From the NCBI GenBank assembly GCA_905182935.1, contig CAJJDL010000019.1, positions 1 to 7,494 on the forward strand: 7,494 bases of DNA. Direction: 5' to 3'. The notes beneath the pieces were generated by a model. The model saw only the letters and a list, made by a program, of their open reading frames with translations. It made no database searches and was not told the DNA's origin. Shown one piece after another: positions 1-5,758 of the stretch. The position numbers and the translations under genes were made by a program. Numbering within the stretch: the first letter of the stretch is position 1; each line of letters begins with the position of its first letter. Source of the stretch: an uncultured Nitrospinaceae bacterium (lineage in GTDB: Bacteria; Nitrospinota; Nitrospinia; Nitrospinales; VA-1).

Positions 1-624
1 GGCCTGATGTTTAGCCTTAATCTATATTCTAAAGAACAGGAGCTGGCCACGCAGTGTGCGGAAATTAATGAAATTTATCAGGACTTAGGGTTGCCAAAAA
101 ACCAAAAATATAAAATTCGTGTTAGTCCAGCTTTCCCTATTGTCGGCGACCAAGAAAATATTACTTTACCCATACAAGATTAACCAAAAGTTGGTCGTAT
201 GATGATTAATCTATTAAAGGAGTACCCGCAACTATGTTTTCGGTTTGATTGCTCTTTTCCACCTTGCTTTTTAGATGAAATTCAAGAAGATGAATATCCG
301 CTGGTGGAACGAATTTTTTATCATGGCAATCAACCGGTTCCAAATATTCAGGACTGGGAGACATCTGATCTTAATCTGGGATGCTCTGATGATAGTCCAA
401 TGGACATTGACCCACAAGGTGACTGTTTCAATTGTTTTCCATTCCATAATTTAAAACTGGGAAATATAACAGACTTTAAAGAGGTTAATGATCTTTCAAT
501 TAAAAAAATGCACACTAAATTTTTGAGTCATGCATTTGGTGCTGAGCCAAACGAACCTTGTAAGAGTTGCCCGCATTATATGGTGCGATGCTCAAGTGGA
601 TGTTTTGCCTACAATTTCGCTTGA
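1..624 (+). pseudogene. Radical SAM/SPASM-domain protein, 5'-truncated by window edge and interrupted by an in-frame TAA
   Basis: Frame 1 is open from base 1 to a TAA at 181-183, then open again in the same frame to TGA at 622-624. Read across the stop, the two parts fit one protein. The first 60 codons look like late strands and helices of a radical SAM barrel (an IRVSPAFPI strand, then LPIQD). The second part continues with PKVGRMM, a DCSFPPC motif (codons 215-235 of the frame by eye), then CFNC and a C-terminal CxxCx6Cx3C cluster, as in SPASM-like tails that bind auxiliary Fe-S clusters. The CxxxCxxC motif that binds the SAM cluster should lie upstream of the window. Radical SAM proteins of this sort modify peptides or small molecules; the substrate is unknown. 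The stop sits where a Tyr (TAT/TAC) would read naturally, one base away. A nonsense mutation or a sequence error is the simplest reading. msrA follows 30-40 bases downstream on the same strand. Confidence 0.6.
199..624 (+). CDS. Open frame for the SPASM-like C-terminal part of the interrupted radical SAM gene
   Basis: This is the longest intact open frame after the internal TAA, 141 codons from ATG 199 (a second ATG follows at 202). It carries ten cysteines: C13, C18, C23, C62, C76, C79, C121, C124, C131 and C135. Most of them are placed as ligands for auxiliary iron-sulfur clusters in radical SAM/SPASM proteins. There is no Shine-Dalgarno sequence in the 15 bases before ATG 199, and the protein would lack both the SAM-binding cluster and the barrel. 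I therefore think this is not an independent gene but the tail of the frame described at 1-624. It is listed because an automatic annotation would probably call it as a separate hypothetical or SPASM-domain protein. If it were made by re-initiation, it could not be a radical SAM enzyme on its own. Confidence 0.4.
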   Translation: MMINLLKEYPQLCFRFDCSFPPCFLDEIQEDEYPLVERIFYHGNQPVPNIQDWETSDLNLGCSDDSPMDIDPQGDCFNCFPFHNLKLGNITDFKEVNDLSIKKMHTKFLSHAFGAEPNEPCKSCPHYMVRCSSGCFAYNFA

Positions 625-663
625 TATAGGTAGTTTATTATTTAAATTGGAGATATGCCATAT

Positions 664-1134
664 ATGCAGAAAGCAATTTTTGGAGCAGGTTGTTTTTGGG
701 GAGTAGAGCTTACATTTAGTAAAATAGAAGGGGTTGGGTCGACGGCGGTTGGTTATTGCGGTGGTAAGGTACCTGACCCAACTTATGAAATTGTGTGCAC
801 AGGTCAATCGGACCATGCCGAGGTAGTATTAGTTGAGTTCGACCCCGAAAAAGTATCCTTTGATAAATTGCTTGACGCATTTTGGTCGCTTCACGACCCA
901 ACCACTCTTAATCGTCAAGGCCCCGATATTGGTACGCAATACCGATCGGTAATATTTTTTCAAGATGAAGAACAAGCTACTTTATCAAAGACATCAAAGG
1001 ATAATTTACAAATGTCTGGTAAATATAAAACTGATATTGTTACGGAAATTGTTCCTACAGAACAGTTTTATCGGGCAGAAGAATATCACCAGAAATACCT
1101 AGAGGCTCGAGGGTTGGGGGGCTGCAACAGTTGA
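664..1134 (+). CDS. msrA: Peptide-methionine (S)-S-oxide reductase MsrA
   Basis: MsrA reduces the S-epimer of methionine sulfoxide in free and protein-bound methionine, normally in the cytoplasm with thioredoxin as reductant. The product has the family signature GCFWG near the N-terminus (catalytic Cys at residue 10), then GYCGG, DHAEVV, HDPTTLNRQGPDIGTQYRS and FYRAEEYHQKY, in the usual order. A Cys three residues from the end (GGCNS) is placed to resolve the sulfenic intermediate. At 156 residues it is a plain MsrA without a fused MsrB. I chose ATG 664 (MQKAIFGAGCFWG) over ATG 655, because GGAG at 649-652 is only two bases from 655 but eleven from 664. The ATG 655 start would add only MPY. 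The usual Ala of GYAGG is Cys here. The gene lies just behind the broken radical SAM gene on the same strand and converges on the methyltransferase, 39 bases away. No strong terminator hairpin is seen between them. Confidence 0.95.
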   Translation: MQKAIFGAGCFWGVELTFSKIEGVGSTAVGYCGGKVPDPTYEIVCTGQSDHAEVVLVEFDPEKVSFDKLLDAFWSLHDPTTLNRQGPDIGTQYRSVIFFQDEEQATLSKTSKDNLQMSGKYKTDIVTEIVPTEQFYRAEEYHQKYLEARGLGGCNS

Positions 1135-1173
1135 TACTATCGATTATAGGAAGGGAAGGGATAAAAACCTTAT

Positions 1174-1962
1174 TCACTGTTTACTAGGTATCCATCCAGA
1201 CATAGCACAACGTTGAGCGACAATGGGGGAGAAACTTGGTAGATCATTGGAAATAGCAGTCATAAACTCATTGGCCAAAGTGTGATCTTCAAAACATTCG
1301 TAAGCATCGTCAAGAAAACCTCCTCTTAATAGAGGGTGTTCAAGGAATTCCCGGCCGGGACCCGATTGGATCTCAAGAGGTTTTTCAGAAACTATTATTT
1401 TTTCCATACCTAATTCTTCAAGCCAGCTTTTAGCTTGATTTGAAGAAGGTCTTTCCTCAATATATTCAGCTAGGGCTTTTTGTTCTTTAATTAGTCCCTT
1501 GGTTTGCATCTCATTGTCTATTCGCTTCCATAAAGAATCAAAAGTCCCAAGAGAAGGGAAAGTAAGAACAATCTGCCCACCTGGTTTAAGAAATTGTACG
1601 AGTTGTTGTAGTGCTTCATATCTATTTGGGCGAAAAAACATAAAGGATAAGTTTCCGGTAATGCGATCAAATTTAGGTAGAGTAGGGGGCAAGTTTTTCA
1701 TATCACCTACTTCAAACTGGAGCCAAGGTAGGTGTCTGTTTAAAATGGACCTTGCCCTTAATACCTGACTGTGGTGTATATCTATCGCAAGAACTTTACC
1801 ATTTGAGCCAACTTGTTCAGCTAAATTAAAAGCTGGAATTCCTCCACCTGAAGCAATATCCAGTATTGTGGCTCCAGGAAAAATGTCTAAATGCTCAAGT
1901 AAAACTTCCGCAAAGGGAGTAGACCAGGGATCATTTTTTGGAAGTGGCCACGAAGAGCTCAT
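1174..1962 (-). CDS. Class I SAM-dependent methyltransferase, substrate unknown
   Basis: A 262-residue protein with a Rossmann-like SAM-binding half. Motif I is ILDIASGGG (residues 33-41), followed by the acidic end of strand 2 in VLAID (D61), GDM (D87) on the adenine side, and the post-motif LKPGGQIVLTFP (about 125-136). These place it in the UbiE/Methyltransf_11-type superfamily of soluble cytoplasmic enzymes. The C-terminal 110 residues (WLEELGM, a GGFLDDAYECF segment, CAMSGW near the end) form the substrate side and match no family I can name, so the methyl acceptor is unknown. The start is supported by AAGGAA at 1969-1974, six bases before the ATG. It is transcribed toward msrA. The nearest minus-strand gene upstream is the GDSL hydrolase, 346 bases away, so the gene probably has its own promoter. 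Only poor -10-like AT-rich sequence is visible there. Confidence 0.85.
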   Translation of the reverse strand: MSSSWPLPKNDPWSTPFAEVLLEHLDIFPGATILDIASGGGIPAFNLAEQVGSNGKVLAIDIHHSQVLRARSILNRHLPWLQFEVGDMKNLPPTLPKFDRITGNLSFMFFRPNRYEALQQLVQFLKPGGQIVLTFPSLGTFDSLWKRIDNEMQTKGLIKEQKALAEYIEERPSSNQAKSWLEELGMEKIIVSEKPLEIQSGPGREFLEHPLLRGGFLDDAYECFEDHTLANEFMTAISNDLPSFSPIVAQRCAMSGWIPSKQ

Positions 1963-2308
1963 AATTTTTTCCTTAATTTAATGGATAGTTGGGTAATAAA
2001 GTATTTTCGTCTATATAAGCTAAGTTACTTACTTTATTTGAGATATTAAATTTCTCTAAGATTAGCTCTATGGAGTAAGGTCCTGGATAAACCAGCTTGG
2101 TCAAAAATAATGACTTTGGAAGCTGCATATATTAAGTCTATTTTTTCCAAGTGGTAGCTTAGAATAAATCTTTTATTAAACATACATCGTGAAAGTTTCC
2201 TCCCTTAAAAATTTGATCGCGTAAGCCAGTAAAAAGGTTTAAATTTTATTTTAAAAAATTCCCTATGATCCGATAGCATCGTTACAAAAAGTGGTGTTAA
2301 ATCTTGCA
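1963..2308. other. Gene-poor intergenic spacer between the methyltransferase and the GDSL hydrolase
   Basis: About 346 AT-rich bases with no open frame that I can support. The best plus-strand stretch (2050-2157, about 35 codons ending in TAG) has no start with a ribosome binding site and resembles nothing known. A minus-strand open frame crossing 2205-2444 is mostly a shadow of the GDSL gene. The spacer must hold the 3' end of the GDSL transcript and the promoter of the methyltransferase. Behind the GDSL stop there is a short imperfect dyad (GATCCGATAGCATC, 2267-2280, plus strand) next to A/T-rich tracts. It is too weak to call a terminator. No repeats, tRNA or riboswitch fold was recognised. 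Confidence 0.6.
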
Positions 2309-3010
2309 TTAAAATGTTTTTAAGTCGGTTGCTTTGGATTTTAGGTGGTTTACTAAATGAGAAAATATTAGATCGACCCACTTGGAATATTGCAGTGCGG
2401 AAGGGTGAACACCATCCTCGGAAAACATTCCAGTTTGAGAGCACAGATTTTGGGACAATGGATAAATGTCAACCAGAATTAATTTTTCTAACTTGGCTTC
2501 AGTTTTTAAAATGTTATTTAACCGGGTAATCCCATTAGTCGCACTTTTCCCATAACCCCATTCTTTTTTCTGAGGAGAACAAGAAAAATCAGGGATGGTG
2601 ACTAATATCAAATTTTCGGAGATTGGCAGGTTTGGTTTTATTCCATTGATTAAATCCTTAATCCGTAATTTAAATTTGAGAGTACTAATTCCTTCTCGTA
2701 TCCAATCATTTACTCCAATAAGTAATGTTATAAAATCTGGATTTAATTTTTTTAATTGAGGTAGTATTTCATTTTTAATTTGTTGTGATGTGGCACCTCT
2801 GATTCCCATAGTTTTTATAAGATCGATTCCGATTCCAGCTGATTTTAATTTTCGAGTTAGCTGAGAAGGCCAGGAATTTTTTTTATCTATACCAGTGGCG
2901 ACTGTATAAGAATCTCCAATAGCAATGTATCTGAGTGGTTTAGCATATGCAAAGGATGTAACTAAAATTAGCTGTGCTAGAAAAGTTGATAAAATTGTCA
3001 AGCTAAACAT
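2309..3010 (-). CDS. Secreted SGNH/GDSL-family hydrolase (esterase or lysophospholipase-like)
   Basis: A 233-residue SGNH hydrolase. All four blocks are present: the GDSY nucleophile Ser34, a Gly in MGIRGATS (about 69-72), GVND with oxyanion Asn101, and DGVHPS with Asp199 and His202. Such enzymes cleave ester bonds in lipids, polysaccharide acetyl groups or small esters; the true substrate cannot be read from sequence. Residues 1-23 form a hydrophobic signal peptide ending in AYA before KP, so the mature enzyme is probably periplasmic or secreted. C144 and C190 could form a disulfide in that setting. The start is less certain than usual. There is no good Shine-Dalgarno sequence, and the predicted leader has no positive charge before its hydrophobic core. 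The frame stays open upstream, encoding KLLGRKP directly before the Met. It lies 48 bases behind selO on the same strand, so the two are probably co-transcribed. Confidence 0.85.
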   Translation of the reverse strand: MFSLTILSTFLAQLILVTSFAYAKPLRYIAIGDSYTVATGIDKKNSWPSQLTRKLKSAGIGIDLIKTMGIRGATSQQIKNEILPQLKKLNPDFITLLIGVNDWIREGISTLKFKLRIKDLINGIKPNLPISENLILVTIPDFSCSPQKKEWGYGKSATNGITRLNNILKTEAKLEKLILVDIYPLSQNLCSQTGMFSEDGVHPSALQYSKWVDLIFSHLVNHLKSKATDLKTF

Positions 3011-3058
3011 AATGGGTTTTCTACCTAGAAGCTTACAAGATATATGTAAAAAATAAAT

Positions 3059-4543
3059 TTAGGCTGAACAACTAAGCTGCATTTCAATAGATGATGCAGG
3101 TGTTTCAGCGGAATAGTGTTCTGGATTTATTCCATATTGGGTAAACAATTCAGGACGATCACTGTATGGATCTTCAAGAAGAATACGCAGTCGCTCTACC
3201 TCTGAAAAGTCAGCCTCTTTCATTGCTTTATCGGTAGCGTTCTTCAGTAAATAATTTCTCAAAATAAACTTTGGGTTAATCATGTCCATTTTTTCTTTCC
3301 TGACATTGAGATCCGGGTCCTCGCGTTCAATCAAGCGAATATACATTGATATCCAACTATCAAGAGTTTGAGGGTCTTTAAAGTTTTTTCGAAATGTTTC
3401 TGGGAAATTATTTGGCAGCTTAGAAAGGTGGCGAAAAAATAGGCAGCAATCTACTTGGCTGGTATAAAGTAGCTGAAATAAATTATTGACCAATTCTTTA
3501 AACTCTGCATCATGAATATCCAAACCAAGCTTCTTTCCCATAAGTGCACGGTAGTCATCATTATATATTTTTTGATAATTAGCTAATTCTTCAGCAATCA
3601 ACTGTGAGTCTACTAAGTGGCCCAGAGTCTCTCCAAATTTAGATAAATTCCAGTAGCCAATTTCAGGTTGTTTCCCATAAGTATAGCGACCATTTGGGTC
3701 AGAATGATTTGGAGTGAAATTGGGGTTAAAGCGATCCATGAATCCAAAGGGTCCATAATCAAAAGTTGTACCCGTAATTGTCATATTATCGGTGTTCATT
3801 ACCCCATGGATAAATCCATTAGCTTGCCATAATGCGATCAATTTGGCAGTTCGTTTTACAACATGCCGCAGAAGAAGTTGTACTTTGTCCGACTCATTTT
3901 GGATTGTTGGATAATGGCGTTTGATGATGTAATTTAGTAACTCAGTTACTTTATTAGATTTTTTGGTAAAGTGTAATAACTGAAAACTGCCAAACCTGAT
4001 ATGTGAGTCGCTTAATCTAACTAGGATAGCTCCTGGTTCGGGAGTTTCTCTGTGAACTAGTTCACCTGTCCCTATCACTGCAAGAGATCTTGTGGTTGGA
4101 ATGCCGAGTCCATGAACCGCTTCACCCCCAAGATATTCTCTTATTGAAGCTCGAAGGGTGGCACGTCCATCAAATCCACGAGAGAAGCGGGTGGGCCCGC
4201 AACCTTTTAAATGTATATCCAGAGTATTATTGTATTGATCTTTTATTTCACCCAGTAGCAGTCCTCTCCCATCACCAAGCCTTGGATTATATGACCCGAA
4301 TTGATGCCCAGAGTAGGCCATGGCAAGTGGTCTGGAATTTGGTAAAAGACGATTTCCTGAAAAGTATTCGAGGAATTCATTTTTTTTTACTTCAGCAATA
4401 TCCAATCCGATCAGTTTTATCGCGGCAGGATTAGAATCAATAAGATAAGGGCTTGACACTGGTTCAGGTAGTTTTTCTTGAAGAAAATCAGCACCTAGTT
4501 TAACGAAAGAATTTGATATTTCTAGATTTTCTAATTTTTTCAT
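3059..4543 (-). CDS. selO: Protein adenylyltransferase SelO (YdiU/UPF0061 family)
   Basis: SelO is a pseudokinase-fold enzyme that transfers AMP from ATP to Ser, Thr or Tyr of target proteins, in E. coli including redox proteins such as glutaredoxin. The 494-residue product has the usual length and landmarks: AYSGHQFG (76-83), LGDGRG (89-94), HLKG with Lys113, SIRE with Glu136, GVMNTDN (247-253, Asp252 and Asn253) and DYGPFGFMD with metal-binding Asp262. It ends in SCSA, with Cys492 third from the end. That position is Cys in E. coli and selenocysteine in some eukaryotic SelO proteins. Here it is a TGT codon, so no recoding is needed. The E. coli activation-loop cysteine that pairs with it (FICNHSD) is replaced (FTPNHSD, Pro278). 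Other cysteines are C115, C366 and C367. No clear Shine-Dalgarno sequence precedes the ATG, but no better start exists before the in-frame stop at about 4589. The aldo/keto reductase lies 102 bases upstream and the GDSL gene 48 bases downstream. Confidence 0.95.
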   Translation of the reverse strand: MKKLENLEISNSFVKLGADFLQEKLPEPVSSPYLIDSNPAAIKLIGLDIAEVKKNEFLEYFSGNRLLPNSRPLAMAYSGHQFGSYNPRLGDGRGLLLGEIKDQYNNTLDIHLKGCGPTRFSRGFDGRATLRASIREYLGGEAVHGLGIPTTRSLAVIGTGELVHRETPEPGAILVRLSDSHIRFGSFQLLHFTKKSNKVTELLNYIIKRHYPTIQNESDKVQLLLRHVVKRTAKLIALWQANGFIHGVMNTDNMTITGTTFDYGPFGFMDRFNPNFTPNHSDPNGRYTYGKQPEIGYWNLSKFGETLGHLVDSQLIAEELANYQKIYNDDYRALMGKKLGLDIHDAEFKELVNNLFQLLYTSQVDCCLFFRHLSKLPNNFPETFRKNFKDPQTLDSWISMYIRLIEREDPDLNVRKEKMDMINPKFILRNYLLKNATDKAMKEADFSEVERLRILLEDPYSDRPELFTQYGINPEHYSAETPASSIEMQLSCSA

Positions 4544-4645
4544 AGAGGGTAAGTTGTTTTTCAGTAAAGTTTGATTGGAATTACTCTTTTAAGATGGTTT
4601 GGATGATGAAAGGTTTCCTGAATATTAGGGTAAAAGTAATGTTTG

Positions 4646-5629
4646 TTAATATTTTCCTCGAATATGCTGGATAATTTTTTCATTATAGAAAATACTCAGT
4701 TTCTCATGTAATGACTCAGAAAGACTTGGTAAATTACTAGCGGCTGCATTATCAGGAACCTGAAGAGGAGATTTAGACCCAGGTATCACAACAGTTACGG
4801 CGTCAAAATCTAAAATCCATCTTAAGGCCATTTGGGCAAGAGTCATTCCCTCAGGGACCATTTTTTTTAGTTCTTGAACAAGGTCTAATCCAATATTAAA
4901 TGGAATACCAGCAAAAGTTTCTCCAACATTAAAGCATTGACCATCATTGTTAAAACGGCGGTGATCATTTTCTGGGAATGAAATATTTGGATTTAATTGT
5001 CCTCCGAGTAAACCTGATGCTAGAGGTAAGCGTACGATTAATGATACGCCTTTAATTTTAGCTTGTTCGAATAGTTCGGTGATTGGTTTTTGGCGAAATA
5101 TATTAAATATGATTTGGAGGGAGGCCAACCCTTCCTGTTTGAGACAAGTTTGTGCCTCGGAAATAGATTCAACACTGGCTCCGAATTGTTTGATTTTTCC
5201 TTCTTGTCGAAGTATTCGAAGCCATTCAAACACTTCTCCAGATTCCATTAATTCTGTGGGAATACAATGAAGTTGCGTTAAGTCTAGGGCTTCAATATTT
5301 AGACGCTTTAAAGAATTTTCTGTAAAACGTCGAAAATTTTCTAATGTGTAATTTTTAGAGTTTCCAGGATCTGGGAATCGACCAAGTTTTGTGGCGATAA
5401 ATGCACTTGGAGCTAGTGGCTTTAAATACTTGTAGAGTAGTTCCTCAGACCGTCCTTTGCCATATACATCGGCAGTGTCATAAAAGTTAATACCATTTTG
5501 CACGGCAGTTTCCAATACTTTTTGAGCTGTATGGTCATCGACGTCTCCCCAGTCTGCCCCTAATTGCCAACACCCAAGACCAATTTCTGATACGCTAGAT
5601 CCAGCTTTACCAAATTTTCTAAAATTCAT
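4646..5629 (-). CDS. Aldo/keto reductase, NADPH-dependent oxidoreductase
   Basis: A 327-residue (alpha/beta)8-barrel aldo/keto reductase, cytoplasmic, that would reduce aldehydes or ketones with NAD(P)H. The catalytic tetrad is complete: Asp51 and Tyr56 in FYDTADVYGKG, Lys81 in IATKLG and His121 in LTQLHC. The C-terminal cofactor-binding segment VVIPGSKSPLQV (about 279-290) is also present. The length is normal for the YdbC/YajO-like short branch of the superfamily, but I would not assign a specific substrate or gene name. The start is well supported by GGAG (5637-5640, minus strand), seven bases before the ATG. It is the first gene of the leftward group and is divergent from the SagB-type gene, sharing a 129-base spacer. 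A TATAAA box on the minus strand (5662-5667) could be its -10 element, but no good -35 goes with it. Confidence 0.92.
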   Translation of the reverse strand: MNFRKFGKAGSSVSEIGLGCWQLGADWGDVDDHTAQKVLETAVQNGINFYDTADVYGKGRSEELLYKYLKPLAPSAFIATKLGRFPDPGNSKNYTLENFRRFTENSLKRLNIEALDLTQLHCIPTELMESGEVFEWLRILRQEGKIKQFGASVESISEAQTCLKQEGLASLQIIFNIFRQKPITELFEQAKIKGVSLIVRLPLASGLLGGQLNPNISFPENDHRRFNNDGQCFNVGETFAGIPFNIGLDLVQELKKMVPEGMTLAQMALRWILDFDAVTVVIPGSKSPLQVPDNAAASNLPSLSESLHEKLSIFYNEKIIQHIRGKY

Positions 5630-5661
5630 TAAAATTCTCCAGGCGGTATATTCTGATTTTT

Positions 5662-5667
5662 TTTATA
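5662..5667 (-). promoter_or_regulatory. Possible -10 box for the aldo/keto reductase gene
   Basis: The minus strand reads TATAAA, five of six matches to the bacterial -10 consensus. Transcription from about 5655 would leave a leader of roughly 26 bases that includes the GGAG ribosome binding site. The -35 position at 17-18 bases upstream is poor (ATAATT), and in sequence this AT-rich such a box can arise by chance. Confidence 0.3.
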
Positions 5668-5714
5668 AAGTTAAAATCGTTAGTAATTATTTTAAATTTG
5701 ATTGGAGTATATTT

Positions 5715-5744
5715 ATGTCAAAGAATAGGAAGCGTTATTATAAT
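5715..5744 (+). promoter_or_regulatory. Candidate sigma-70-type promoter for the SagB-type gene
   Basis: A perfect TATAAT lies at 5739-5744, with ATGTCA (four of six matches to TTGACA) at 5715-5720 and an 18-base spacer. Transcription would begin near 5751, leaving a leader of only about eight bases before ATG 5759. The transcript would thus be close to leaderless and would lose the weak GGAT at 5745-5748 as a ribosome binding site. An upstream promoter cannot be excluded. Confidence 0.4.
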
Positions 5745-5758
5745 GGATAGTTTGTTAA

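Noticed and set aside
181..183. TAA as a reassigned or readthrough sense codon
   Set aside because: TAA ends selO, the GDSL gene and the aldo/keto reductase at natural C-termini in this window, so it functions as a normal stop.
1151..1171. AAGGGATAAAAACCTT as a terminator between msrA and the methyltransferase
   Set aside because: The stem is only four base pairs and there is no T-run after it.
2050..2157. Plus-strand open stretch of about 35 codons in the intergenic spacer
   Set aside because: It has no start codon with a ribosome binding site, is short, and resembles no known protein or leader peptide.
3059..3067. Selenocysteine at the C-terminus of SelO
   Set aside because: The codon is TGT (Cys) and the frame ends in TAA two codons later, so there is no UGA to recode.
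1979..5752. Identical 12-mer TAATGGATAGTT upstream of the methyltransferase (1979-1990) and of the SagB-type gene (5741-5752)
   Set aside because: A 12-base match is expected by chance once or more in an AT-rich window of this size. The flanking bases agree only partly, and the two copies sit in different orientation relative to their genes.
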